Source: Ruminococcus sp. (GTDB lineage: Bacteria > Bacillota > Clostridia > Oscillospirales > Ruminococcaceae). Taken from it: 64,000 nt of DNA. The notes under the pieces are model-generated. The model did no database searches and had not been told where the DNA came from. It saw only the letters and a program-made list of their open reading frames with translations. The DNA lies in the NCBI RefSeq assembly GCF_024691275.1, contig NZ_JAILNU010000058.1, positions 62,001 through 126,000 of the forward strand. Reading direction: 5' to 3'. Both the position numbers and the translations under genes were made by a program. This document shows positions 1 through 8,313 of this stretch, piece by piece. Within the stretch, counting starts at the first letter, position 1. Each line of letters opens with the position of its first letter.

Positions 1-1
1 A

Positions 2-1102
2 TTCTCTCCCGACGAGGACGTGCCGATGCCTGACTATGAAGAGGCTATGGAGCAGAATGAGGGCTATGATGTAAGAAAAATAGGCGGCGGCGAGAAAATT
101 ATGGCAGTGTCCGTGCCCATTTCTTCAATGAGCAACGAGTACAGTGCCGTAAGAATGGTCACATCACTGACCGAGATCGACAATACCATAAAAGGTTATA
201 CAGCAGCTGTAACGCTGGTATGCGTCATCATTATCCTCATTATCGTAATAACGGGTCTGTACTTTGCAGGCTCTATAGTCCGCCCGATACGTCAGATAAG
301 CGGTATCGCCCATAAATTCGCAATGGGAGACTTCTCTACACGTATCGACAGCGAGAGCGATGACGAGATAGGCGAGCTGTGTACAGCTATAAATAATATG
401 GCGGACGAGCTTTCAACTGCCGAGGCTATGAAGAATGAGTTCATATCCTCAGTCTCCCATGAGCTGAGAACGCCGCTCACAGCTATAAAGGGCTGGGCAG
501 AAACTCTCATGATAGACGGCGGCGGAAGTCCCGATACCATGAAAAAGGGCGTAGGCGTTATCGTCAACGAGACTGAAAGACTTTCGCAGATGGTTGAGGA
601 GCTCCTCGATTTCTCGCGTATGCAGAACGGTCACTTCACCCTCCAGAACGCAAATATGGACATACTTGCCGAACTGGGCGATGCGGTGCTCATATACAGC
701 GACAAGGCAAGGCGTGAGGAGAAGGCGATAATCTACAATGAGCCGGAGATGCTGCCCTTCGTTTACGGCGACAAGAACCGTATACGTCAGGTATTCATAA
801 ATGTTATCGACAATGCGGTAAAGTATTCCTCGGCAGGGGATACCGTTACCATAAAAGCATACGAAAACGGCGAAAGCGTCGTTATAACGGTGAAGGATAC
901 GGGCTGCGGCATCAAGCAGTCGGATCTTTCAAAGGTAAAGACCAAGTTTTACAAGGCTAATCATACGCGCAGAGGATCAGGCATAGGTCTTGCCGTGGCT
1001 GATGAGATAATCAGTATGCACGGCGGTACTATGGAGATCACCAGTGAGGGCGAAGGCATGGGAACAACTGTTATCATAACCCTGCCTGCCGTTAAGCAGT
1101 AA
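2..1102 (+). CDS. sensor histidine kinase (5' partial)
   Basis: Membrane sensor kinase of a two-component system. The reading frame is open to the first base, so the start and most of the sensor domain lie upstream of the window. Visible in order: the end of an extracytoplasmic region, one hydrophobic membrane segment (around residues 60-85 of the visible part), a HAMP linker (starting near GSIVRPIRQIS), a dimerisation/phosphoacceptor H-box (SHELRTPL), an N-box (NVIDNAVKYS) and ATP-lid motifs DTGCGI and GSGIGLAV. All catalytic-core motifs are present, so it should be active. Its response regulator is probably just upstream, outside the window (inference). The sensed signal cannot be read from the sequence. 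Confidence 0.93.
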   Translation, partial: FSPDEDVPMPDYEEAMEQNEGYDVRKIGGGEKIMAVSVPISSMSNEYSAVRMVTSLTEIDNTIKGYTAAVTLVCVIIILIIVITGLYFAGSIVRPIRQISGIAHKFAMGDFSTRIDSESDDEIGELCTAINNMADELSTAEAMKNEFISSVSHELRTPLTAIKGWAETLMIDGGGSPDTMKKGVGVIVNETERLSQMVEELLDFSRMQNGHFTLQNANMDILAELGDAVLIYSDKARREEKAIIYNEPEMLPFVYGDKNRIRQVFINVIDNAVKYSSAGDTVTIKAYENGESVVITVKDTGCGIKQSDLSKVKTKFYKANHTRRGSGIGLAVADEIISMHGGTMEITSEGEGMGTTVIITLPAVKQ

Positions 1103-1126
1103 TATTATATTCTATAAGGTGAAAAA

Positions 1127-2146
1127 ATGGGAAAAAGCGATACTTCACAGGAAAAATTTAAATCAAAAATAGGCGGTCAGGCTCTCATTGAGGGAATAAT
1201 GATGCTCGGGCCGAGCAAGGGCGCAATGGCTTGCAGACTCCCCGACGGTACTATCGACCTGGAAACATGGGAGGAGAATAACGGCAAGAGCGCTCCGTGG
1301 TACAGAAAAGTGCCGCTGGTAAGAGGCTGTACCAACTTTGCTATATCCCTCGTCAAGGGCTATAAGTATATGATGAAGTCTGCTGAGAAGCAGATGCCCG
1401 AGGACGAGGAAGACGATAAGGACAAGAAAAAGGAGCAGACTCAGGACGGTGCGGCTGCTGAGGAAAAAGTGAACGCAGCAGAGACAAGCAGCAAGGAAGC
1501 TCCCGACGAGAAGAAAAAGGAAAGCTCGGGCTATGATATAGCTATGTATCTCGGTATCCTTATCGGAGTTGTCATGGCGGTCGGACTTTTCGTAATGCTG
1601 CCGAAGTGGATAGTTGCTTTTATCCCCAACATAAAATCACATAATATCCTGCGCTCGCTTCTTGAAGGCGTAGTAAAGATAGTTCTCTTTGTGCTGTATA
1701 TGTACCTCACAAGCCTTATGAAGGACATACGCAGACAATTTATGTATCATGGTGCAGAGCACAAGACCATTGCCTGCCATGAAGCGGAGCTTCCCCTTAC
1801 TGTGGAGAATATCCGCAAGCAGTCACGCTTCCACAAGCGCTGTGGAACGAGCTTCATATTCATAGTGCTTCTTGTAAGCATATTTGTGATGTGCTTCGTT
1901 CCGTTCACAGTTACATGGCAGCGTATAGTGGCTTCGCTGATACTGCTCCCGCTTATAGTCGGCATTTCCTATGAGTTCATAAGACTTGCGGGCAATAACG
2001 ATAACGCATTCACACGTATACTGTCAGCTCCCGGACTTGCTATGCAGCGCATAACTACCCGTGAACCTGACGATAGTATGATAGAAATAGCCATCGCAGC
2101 AATGACTCCGTGTATCCCTCAGGATAAGGAGGAGGACAAGTGGTAA
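1127..2146 (+). CDS. DUF1385 family membrane protein (YqhQ-like)
   Basis: Conserved Firmicutes membrane protein of unknown biochemical role. The family signatures are visible: IGGQALIEGIMMLGP near the N terminus, and MYHGAEHKTIACHE in the middle, with His and Glu residues that look metal-binding. A charged low-complexity stretch rich in Asp, Glu and Lys (about residues 88-135) interrupts the N-terminal half and is probably a flexible cytoplasmic linker. Several hydrophobic segments follow (about 138-200 and 240-290). It starts at an ATG 24 bases after the kinase stop. Its last 7 bases overlap the GTG start of prmC, so the two are translationally coupled. DUF1385 next to prmC is common in Clostridia. 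Confidence 0.88.
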   Translation: MGKSDTSQEKFKSKIGGQALIEGIMMLGPSKGAMACRLPDGTIDLETWEENNGKSAPWYRKVPLVRGCTNFAISLVKGYKYMMKSAEKQMPEDEEDDKDKKKEQTQDGAAAEEKVNAAETSSKEAPDEKKKESSGYDIAMYLGILIGVVMAVGLFVMLPKWIVAFIPNIKSHNILRSLLEGVVKIVLFVLYMYLTSLMKDIRRQFMYHGAEHKTIACHEAELPLTVENIRKQSRFHKRCGTSFIFIVLLVSIFVMCFVPFTVTWQRIVASLILLPLIVGISYEFIRLAGNNDNAFTRILSAPGLAMQRITTREPDDSMIEIAIAAMTPCIPQDKEEDKW

Positions 2147-3012
2147 GTCGGGGCGAACTCTTTGCGGAGTGCCGCGAACTTATCGCACAGCGCGATGACG
2201 AGACAGCAGAATTCGATACCACCTGCATCTTTCAGGATCTGCTTGGGGATAAATTTCCCATGTTTGCACCGAAAGAGCCTGTTCCCGATGATAAGGCAGC
2301 AGAGATACGCTCCCTTGCGAAAAGACGCTCGGAGGGCTATCCGTTGCAGTATCTCCTGGGACAGTGGGAGTTCTGGGGCTGCAATTTCAAGGTGGGAGAG
2401 GGCGTGCTCATACCCCGTCCCGATACCGAGACTCTTGTGGAGCAGGTGCTGGATATCTGCCGCCGTGAGCATCTCACAGCGCCGAAGATAGCAGACCTGT
2501 GCAGCGGCAGCGGCTGTATCGCAGTTGCCCTGAAAAAGGAACTGCCGCAGGCTGATGTCTGGGCGGTAGAGCTCTCGGACAAGGCACTTTATTATCTCAG
2601 GCAGAATACCGTGCTCAACGGCTGCGGTGACATACATATTATAAGCGGCGATGTGCTTCGGCAGGAAACTGCCCGTGCTGTCATGGGACTTGATATCCTT
2701 GTCAGCAACCCTCCGTATCTTACTTCTCAGGATATGAGCGAGCTTATGACCGAGGTCAGACACGAACCTGCTTCAGCGCTTTTCGGCGGCGAGGACGGTC
2801 TGGGATTCTACAGAGCTATCACCGAGCTGTGGAAAACTTCCGTAAAGGACGGCGGCTATATCGCTTATGAATACGGTATGGGACAGCACGATGCTGTCAA
2901 AGCTATACTCGAAAGCAGCGGCTTCACAGATGTGGAGCTTCGCAGGGACGGCGGCGGCATAATCAGGACAGCCGCAGCGAAAAATATCATCAGGAGCAGT
3001 TTCGGTTCCTGA
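2140..3012 (+). CDS. prmC: peptide chain release factor N5-glutamine methyltransferase PrmC
   Basis: SAM-dependent enzyme that methylates the Gln of the GGQ motif in class I release factors, improving translation termination. The 290-aa length fits the family. An N-terminal helical substrate-binding part is followed by a Rossmann methyltransferase core (IADLCSGSGCIAVAL for SAM binding) and the diagnostic NPPY motif in LVSNPPYLT. The start is a GTG, preceded by a strong AAGGAGGAGG ribosome-binding site lying inside the DUF1385 gene. In many Firmicutes prfA is adjacent; here recA follows instead and no release factor gene is visible. Confidence 0.95.
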   Translation: MVSRGELFAECRELIAQRDDETAEFDTTCIFQDLLGDKFPMFAPKEPVPDDKAAEIRSLAKRRSEGYPLQYLLGQWEFWGCNFKVGEGVLIPRPDTETLVEQVLDICRREHLTAPKIADLCSGSGCIAVALKKELPQADVWAVELSDKALYYLRQNTVLNGCGDIHIISGDVLRQETARAVMGLDILVSNPPYLTSQDMSELMTEVRHEPASALFGGEDGLGFYRAITELWKTSVKDGGYIAYEYGMGQHDAVKAILESSGFTDVELRRDGGGIIRTAAAKNIIRSSFGS

Positions 3013-3070
3013 TACAATAACTATGTAAACCTGATATCAATATATAAGTACAGGACGGAGGAAAAACCTA

Positions 3071-4249
3071 ATGGCAAAAAAGGAACTTGCTAAGAAACCA
3101 ACTGTTGTGAGGGTAACAACAAAGGAAGACAAGAAAACAGCCCTCGACGGTGCTCTCAAGCAGATAGAGAAGAAATACGGTGCAGGTGCGGTAATGCGCC
3201 TCGGACAGACAAAGACGCTGAATGTGGACGCTATACCTACCGGTTCTATGACACTGGATATGGCTCTGGGTATCGGCGGAGTTCCGAGAGGCCGTATCGT
3301 TGAGGTATACGGACCTGAAAGCTCAGGTAAGACTACTGTAGCTCTTTCCATTGTTGCACAGGCTCAGAAGGCAGGCGGCGAAGCTGCATTCATCGACGTT
3401 GAACACGCTCTTGATCCTGTATATGCGCAGGCTCTTGGCGTAAACATCGACGATCTGCTGGTATCACAGCCTGACAGCGGCGAGCAGGCTCTCGAAATTG
3501 CCGAAGCTCTTATACGTTCGGGAGCTATCGACGTTATCGTTCTTGACTCCATTGCAGCTATGACTACCCGTGCAGAGATAGACGGCGAAATGGGCGATCT
3601 CCACGTAGGACAGCTTGCAAGACTTATGTCTCAGGCTATGAGAAAGCTCACGGCAGCTATATCAAAGTCCAACTGTGTTGCTATCTTCATCAACCAGATA
3701 CGTGAGAAGATCGGCGTTATGTACGGCAATCCCGAGACTACTCCGGGCGGTCGCGCTCTGAAGTTCTACTCATCGGTACGTATCGAGGTCAGAAAGGGCG
3801 AGATACTCAAATCAGGCACAGACGTTATCGGTGCTACCACAAAGTGCAAGATAGTCAAGAACAAAGTAGCTCCGCCGTTCAAGGAGTGCCAGTTCGACCT
3901 GATGTACGGTACGGGCATTTCCCGTACAGGCGAGGTGCTCGACCTTGCTGTAGACCTTGATATCATAAAGAAGGGCGGTTCATGGTTCAGCTACAAGGAT
4001 CAGAAGCTGGGACAGGGACGCGATAACGTCAAGGAGCTTCTCCAGAATGACGAAGCACTCATGAAGGAGATAGAGGAGCAGATACTCGCTCATAAGGATG
4101 AGCTGAAGGCTGCTGCACCAAAGAAGAGCAAGAAGGAGGAAGCTCCTGCCGAAAAGACTGCTGCCGAAAACAGCGGAGAAGCAGAAAGCGAGGACGTTCT
4201 TGCAAGCTTTGACGAGGACTTTGACGAGTTCACTCCTGCTGAGGAATAA
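3071..4249 (+). CDS. recA: recombinase RecA
   Basis: ATP-dependent DNA strand-exchange protein for homologous recombination and SOS induction. Visible: Walker [10 protein letters not shown], the core segment [12 protein letters not shown], the loop-2 region [20 protein letters not shown], and an acidic C-terminal tail rich in Ala, Glu and Asp. The length of 392 aa is slightly long because the N terminus carries an extra Lys-rich segment before the conserved core. The ATG start follows a GGACGGAGG site. No obvious LexA-type operator was recognised in the 58-base gap upstream. The stop overlaps the recX start by one base (TAATG). Confidence 0.99.
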   Translation: MAKKELAKKPTVVRVTTKEDKKTALDGALKQIEKKYGAGAVMRLGQTKTLNVDAIPTGSMTLDMALGIGGVPRGRIVEVYGPESSGKTTVALSIVAQAQKAGGEAAFIDVEHALDPVYAQALGVNIDDLLVSQPDSGEQALEIAEALIRSGAIDVIVLDSIAAMTTRAEIDGEMGDLHVGQLARLMSQAMRKLTAAISKSNCVAIFINQIREKIGVMYGNPETTPGGRALKFYSSVRIEVRKGEILKSGTDVIGATTKCKIVKNKVAPPFKECQFDLMYGTGISRTGEVLDLAVDLDIIKKGGSWFSYKDQKLGQGRDNVKELLQNDEALMKEIEEQILAHKDELKAAAPKKSKKEEAPAEKTAAENSGEAESEDVLASFDEDFDEFTPAEE

Positions 4250-4890
4250 TGAAGATAACATCGGTCACCCGATATAAAGGCTCGACCTATGAGGCGGAGC
4301 TGGACGACGGACGGAAGCTGTACCTCCATGCGGATATCATCACCGATTTCGGCATACACGCAGGTATGGAGACCGACCGTGAAACGCTCAGAAAGATAAT
4401 ATATGCCTCTAATTTCCGCAGAGCCTATCAGCGGGCACTCTACCTGCTGGATTACAGAGATTACACATATTCGGAAATGTTCAAAAAGCTTGTCGAAAAC
4501 TACAAGAGCGAGGCTCTGTGTACTGCCGTCATGAAGCGGCTCACGGAGCACGGCTTCATCGACGATGTGCGGTATGCCGAGCGTATGGCGCGTAAACTCG
4601 TGGAGATAAAGCGTTTCGGCAGGAGGCGTTCAAAGCGCGAGCTCATGCAGAAGGGCATAAGCGATTTCATCGCAGAGGACGCTCTTGCACCTTATTCCGA
4701 AGTCTTTGAGGAGAACCTCATGGAGCTTCTCAGGACAAAACATTCCCGATATTTAACAGACCGCGAAGATAAAAGGTCAATAGAAAAAGTAAAAAGTGCT
4801 CTTGTGCGTTACGGTTATGAATTCACAGAGATAAACCGTGCCGTTAAGGACTATTTCGAGAACGCAGAGGAGCTTGAGGAGGAAAACTGA
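4249..4890 (+). CDS. recX: regulatory protein RecX
   Basis: Modulator of RecA that binds inside the RecA filament groove and limits its activity. The 213-aa protein has the typical series of three-helix repeats, including ALYLLDYRDYTYSEMFKKL and FIDDVRYAERMARKLVEIKRFG (the RYA...R pattern is characteristic). The N-terminal 60 residues are beta-rich and diverged, as usual in Firmicutes RecX. The start overlaps the recA stop by one base, so the two should be co-translated. Confidence 0.93.
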   Translation: MKITSVTRYKGSTYEAELDDGRKLYLHADIITDFGIHAGMETDRETLRKIIYASNFRRAYQRALYLLDYRDYTYSEMFKKLVENYKSEALCTAVMKRLTEHGFIDDVRYAERMARKLVEIKRFGRRRSKRELMQKGISDFIAEDALAPYSEVFEENLMELLRTKHSRYLTDREDKRSIEKVKSALVRYGYEFTEINRAVKDYFENAEELEEEN

Positions 4891-4891
4891 C

Positions 4892-6220
4892 ATGGCGATC
4901 AAGGTGGGTATGGTATCCCTTGGCTGCTCGAAGAATCTGGTAGATTCGGAGCGTATGCTCCACAAGCTGAAAAGCCACGGCTACAAGCTTGTTACCGAAC
5001 CCGGACTTGCCGATGTTGCGGTAGTCAATACCTGCGGCTTTATAAAGGCTGCAAAGGAAGAAGCGATAGACACTATCCTTGAACTGGGTAAGCTCAAGGA
5101 GGAAGGTACTCTTAAAAAGATCATAATCACAGGTTGTCTTGTGGAGCGATACAAGGAGGAGGCAGCCGAGCAGTTTCCCGAAGCTGATGCCGTTATCGGC
5201 ATAGGTGATACAAAGGATATCGTTGATGTCCTTGACCATGTTCTTGCAAACGAGAGAGTTGTGCGCTTTGCACCTAAGCTCGATGCGGAGCTCTGCGGCG
5301 AAAGGATAATCTCCACACTGCCGTTCTTCACATACCTGAAGGTGGCAGAGGGCTGCTCCAACTGCTGCACCTACTGCGCGATACCTCTTATCAGAGGAAA
5401 GTTCCGCAGCGTCCCCATGGAGGACGTTCTGAAGGAAGCGCGTTTCCTTGCCGAGCACGGCGTTACAGAGCTTGTGGTCATAGCACAGGATACCGCACTT
5501 TACGGCAATGATCTCTACGGCGAGCCGAAGCTTGCCGAGCTTCTCACCGAACTGTGCAAGATAGACGGTCTGCGCTGGATACGCACACTTTACTGCTACC
5601 CCGAGCGTATCACCGACGAGCTTCTTGATGTCATCGCCCGCGAGGAAAAGCTGGTGAAGTACCTCGAAATACCGATACAGCACTGTAACGGCGAGATACT
5701 CTCACGCATGAACCGCTGGGGAGATACCGAAAAGCTTGAAGCGCTCTTTGCTCATATCCGCGAGAAAGTGCCGGGCATAACCCTCAGAACTACCCTCATC
5801 ACAGGCTTCCCCGGGGAGACAGAGGAACAGTTCGAGGAGCTTGCGGAATTCGTCAAGAGAGTCCGCTTCGACAGACTGGGCTGCTTTGCGTATTCACGCG
5901 AGGAAGGCACAAAGGCATACGATTATCCCGATCAGATCGAGGAAGAAGTTGCAGCACACCGTGCTGATATAATCATGGAGCAGCAGATGCTCATAAGCTG
6001 TGAGAATAACGAAAAGCTCATGGGCAGTGAGTTCACCGCAGTAGTCGAGGGCTTTGACAAGTTCGGCGAATGCTGGTTCGGACGTACAGTCCTCGATGCC
6101 CCCGACATAGATGGAAAAGTGTTCTTTACATCAGAAAAGCCTCTTGAAATAGGCGAATACGTTCAGATCAGAATAACAGATACACTTGATTATGACTTGA
6201 TAGGAGAGGTGATCGGCTAA
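4892..6220 (+). CDS. rimO: ribosomal protein uS12 methylthiotransferase RimO
   Basis: Radical-SAM enzyme that methylthiolates an Asp of ribosomal protein S12. Order of domains: N-terminal UPF0004 4Fe-4S domain (MVSLGCSKNLVDSE with its Cys, then NTCGF and TGCLVERY), a radical-SAM core with the cluster motif CSNCCTYCAIP, and a C-terminal TRAM-like segment (FTAVVEGFDKFGECWFGRT). I place the start at the ATG at 4892, because AGGAGG lies just upstream and the protein then begins with the conserved MAIKVGMVSLGC; this gives 442 aa, the normal length. A longer in-frame reading from 4838 runs through the end of recX and is unlikely. The stop overlaps the pgsA start by one base. Confidence 0.96.
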   Translation: MAIKVGMVSLGCSKNLVDSERMLHKLKSHGYKLVTEPGLADVAVVNTCGFIKAAKEEAIDTILELGKLKEEGTLKKIIITGCLVERYKEEAAEQFPEADAVIGIGDTKDIVDVLDHVLANERVVRFAPKLDAELCGERIISTLPFFTYLKVAEGCSNCCTYCAIPLIRGKFRSVPMEDVLKEARFLAEHGVTELVVIAQDTALYGNDLYGEPKLAELLTELCKIDGLRWIRTLYCYPERITDELLDVIAREEKLVKYLEIPIQHCNGEILSRMNRWGDTEKLEALFAHIREKVPGITLRTTLITGFPGETEEQFEELAEFVKRVRFDRLGCFAYSREEGTKAYDYPDQIEEEVAAHRADIIMEQQMLISCENNEKLMGSEFTAVVEGFDKFGECWFGRTVLDAPDIDGKVFFTSEKPLEIGEYVQIRITDTLDYDLIGEVIG

Positions 6221-6804
6221 TGAACCTGCCAAATAAATTAACATTACTGAGAGTTGTATTGATACCGTTTTTTCTGCTCTTTATGTATCTGGATATCCCG
6301 TACCACTTTTTGATAGCGCTGCTCATATTCTCGGCGGCTTCAATAACAGACGCACTTGACGGAAAGATCGCAAGAGCAAGGAATCTTGTAACGAATTTCG
6401 GAAAATTCCTCGATCCGCTGGCTGACAAGGTGCTGGTTATCGCAGCCCTGACAGTGTGTGTTGAGTTTTCGGAAGTAAATATGAGCGCGATACCGCTCAT
6501 CATAATCATCGCAAGAGAGTTCATGGTCTCCGGACTGCGCCTTCTTGCTGCAAACAGCGGCATAGTAGTAGCGGCAGGCATCTGGGGCAAGCTCAAAACA
6601 GCATTTACCATGGTGGCTATAGTTGTGATACTCCTCTGGCTGTCGGTATGCTATGACTTTGATTATTCAATAGCTGATTCGGTAAAGTCGGCAGTAGATA
6701 ACGTGGCAGTGCCTGTTCTTATATGGATATCCACAGTTCTTACCATAATCTCAGGCGGTGTATACCTCAAAGGCTACTGGCACCTTATTGATTCGGATAA
6801 GTAA
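6220..6804 (+). CDS. pgsA: CDP-diacylglycerol--glycerol-3-phosphate 3-phosphatidyltransferase
   Basis: Integral membrane enzyme making phosphatidylglycerophosphate, the committed step to phosphatidylglycerol. The CDP-alcohol phosphotransferase signature DG..AR...(8)G...D...D is present in full in DALDGKIARARNL followed by FGKFLDPLADK. The 194-aa length and the hydrophobic segments fit the family. It overlaps rimO by one base. rimO-pgsA adjacency is common in Firmicutes, which supports the assignment. Confidence 0.96.
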   Translation: MNLPNKLTLLRVVLIPFFLLFMYLDIPYHFLIALLIFSAASITDALDGKIARARNLVTNFGKFLDPLADKVLVIAALTVCVEFSEVNMSAIPLIIIIAREFMVSGLRLLAANSGIVVAAGIWGKLKTAFTMVAIVVILLWLSVCYDFDYSIADSVKSAVDNVAVPVLIWISTVLTIISGGVYLKGYWHLIDSDK

Positions 6805-6827
6805 GACATTCCCGAAAGGAGAAAAGT

Positions 6828-7211
6828 ATGACACATTGTTCCGGTCAGATAAGATATCTGATAGCGATAAAGGAGCTTTCGGATAAGGACGAGTACGTTC
6901 GCTGTGTGAATATATCACGTCATCTCGGCGTATCAAGACCGAGCGTGAGCAAGATGCTGCGCTGTCTGGTGAACAGCGGCTATGTGTATGAGGATTTCTG
7001 CAACAGTGTAGTCCTTACACCGGAGGGTGAAGCGGCAGTAGATGAGATATTCTCATCATTCAGAGAGGTAAATATATTCTTCAATAAGTTCCTGAAGCTG
7101 CCCAAGGAGGAAGCTCGTGAACAGGCTATAAAGTTTATTACCGATTTTCCGCATGATACCTGCGACCGTCTTAAAGCGCTCGTAAAGCGTACACTCAATA
7201 AGAATAAGTAA
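6828..7211 (+). CDS. DtxR/MntR-like transcriptional regulator
   Basis: Small (127 aa) winged-helix DNA-binding protein resembling the iron/manganese-dependent repressor family. The helix-turn-helix is clear (VNISRHLGVSRPSVSKMLRCLVNSG), followed by a wing (VVLTPEGEAAVDEI) and a short dimerisation-like region. The positions that carry metal ligands in MntR (Asp and Glu in helix 1, His and Glu/His in the dimerisation helices) do not appear conserved; helix 1 reads GQIRYLIAIKEL. It may therefore sense something else or act without metal (inference). It lies 23 bases after pgsA behind a GAAAGGAGA site and is followed by a terminator. Confidence 0.75.
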   Translation: MTHCSGQIRYLIAIKELSDKDEYVRCVNISRHLGVSRPSVSKMLRCLVNSGYVYEDFCNSVVLTPEGEAAVDEIFSSFREVNIFFNKFLKLPKEEAREQAIKFITDFPHDTCDRLKALVKRTLNKNK

Positions 7212-7214
7212 ACA

Positions 7215-7250
7215 AAGAGGTACACATAAGTGTACCTCTTACTTTTTGTT
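7215..7250 (+). terminator. Rho-independent terminator after the prmC-pgsA region
   Basis: An 11-bp perfect stem (AAGAGGTACAC / GTGTACCTCTT) with an ATAA loop, followed by ACTTTTTGTT. It closes the plus-strand operon that ends with the DtxR-like gene. Confidence 0.88.
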
Positions 7251-7371
7251 AACAAAAGTGAGTCAAAACACATCATATACGATGATTTTTAGTTAAATTG
7301 CTGAATATAGTATAACGCCGTATAGCTTGTTGAACAAAAAAATGTTAACCGCGTGCAACATCTGTTCAATA

Positions 7372-7400
7372 TTGACATATTAAAGCTATAATTTTTTATA
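7372..7400 (+). promoter_or_regulatory. putative sigma-A promoter for the dockerin-repeat gene
   Basis: TTGACA at 7372-7377, then 17 bases, then TTTATA at 7395-7400. An alternative pairing is TTCAAT (7365-7370) with TATAAT (7387-7392), 16 bases apart. Either would give a 5' leader of roughly 50-65 bases before the ATG at 7459. The remainder of the 7251-7371 gap is AT-rich and holds a small ATCAT...ATGAT palindrome but no gene. Confidence 0.55.
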
Positions 7401-7458
7401 GAGATTGCGCACTCTCGCTAATGACTAAAAAATATGAAATGATAAAGGAATAATAAAA

Positions 7459-8190
7459 ATGAAAAACTCTATGAAAAAAATCGCAGCTGTTATTTCAGCA
7501 TCTATCCTCGGCGCACTCCCTATGACAGGTTCTCTCACAGCAAATGCAGCATCAAGAACACTTGCAGATGATACGGTAAAATACTATTTCGGTGACGTAA
7601 ATCTTGACGGAAAAATCACATCATTAGACGCTCAGACTGTTCTCAGATGGGCAAACAACGGCGTAGTTGGCGTAAGCGCAGATAAGAAGAAGCGCGCAGA
7701 TGTTGACGGTGACGGAAATATCTCTGTTGCTGATGCAAATAAGATTCTTGCATATTATACAGATGAAGTTGTATGTCATAATAAGGTCTATGGCGATGCT
7801 AACGGCGATGGCAGAGTAAATATGTCAGACGCATACATGGTGTATGAGTATGTTCACAGTGGCAGCTATGTTGGTCAGATCAATCTCGTTGCAGCAGATG
7901 TTAACGGCGACGGTAAGGTAAATACTGTTGACCATGTTCTTATTGCTCGTTACGATCAGGACATGATTCCTACTCTTTATGTAAGATGGGGCGATGTTGA
8001 CAGCAACGGCGTTATAAACGAAGCTGACACACAGAAGCTCGCAAGATTATGTGCAGAAGATTCATCAGTTCGCTTCACAGATGCTGAATTCAGAAGAGCA
8101 GATCTCAATCTTAGCGGCAATGTTGATACTGATGATGTATTATGGCTTGTAAGATATGAAGGACGTCATTACTTCGACTGGAACTGCTGA
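7459..8190 (+). CDS. secreted protein of three tandem dockerin-like modules
   Basis: A 243-aa exported protein with no catalytic domain. Residues 1-31 form a signal peptide (Lys-rich start, hydrophobic core, ANAA cleavage region). The rest holds six 12-residue calcium-binding F-hand loops with Asp/Asn at positions 1, 3, 5 and Asp at 12: residues 46-57 (DVNLDGKITSLD), 81-92, 113-124 (DANGDGRVNMSD), 147-158, 179-190 and 215-226. Two loops make one dockerin, so the protein reads as three dockerin-like modules. Dockerins dock into cohesins to build cellulosomes; an all-dockerin protein could bridge several cohesins or act as a calcium-dependent adaptor (inference). It stands alone between a terminator and a terminator pair. 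Confidence 0.85.
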   Translation: MKNSMKKIAAVISASILGALPMTGSLTANAASRTLADDTVKYYFGDVNLDGKITSLDAQTVLRWANNGVVGVSADKKKRADVDGDGNISVADANKILAYYTDEVVCHNKVYGDANGDGRVNMSDAYMVYEYVHSGSYVGQINLVAADVNGDGKVNTVDHVLIARYDQDMIPTLYVRWGDVDSNGVINEADTQKLARLCAEDSSVRFTDAEFRRADLNLSGNVDTDDVLWLVRYEGRHYFDWNC

Positions 8191-8223
8191 TCCATAACAT
8201 TGGATTCGTTTCTCATATAAAAA

Positions 8224-8262
8224 TATACCCCCTATCGGGTCTTATCCCGATGAGGGGGATAT
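8224..8262 (+). terminator. hairpin after the dockerin-repeat gene
   Basis: CCCCC at 8228-8232 and ATCGGG at 8234-8239 pair with CCCGAT at 8246-8251 and GGGGG at 8254-8258. The stem is GC-rich and followed only by ATATTTATG, so termination would be weak without the second hairpin just downstream. Confidence 0.6.
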
Positions 8263-8270
8263 TTATGTGA

Positions 8271-8300
8271 AAAAAGGGACTGCATTTGCAGTCCCTTTTT
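8271..8300. terminator. bidirectional terminator between convergent genes
   Basis: AAAAAGGGACTGCA pairs perfectly with TGCAGTCCCTTTTT across a very short loop. The A- and T-tracts give a U-run on both strands, so it serves both the plus-strand dockerin gene and the minus-strand htpG. Confidence 0.9.
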
Positions 8301-8313
8301 GTATACATATTAA

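Noticed and set aside
2119-2763. 214-aa minus-strand frame opposite prmC
   Set aside because: Lies wholly against prmC, whose motifs are clear; no RBS or family pattern.
3013-3070. LexA-type SOS box before recA (also checked before ruvC)
   Set aside because: No GAAC-N4-GTTC-type match was found in either gap.
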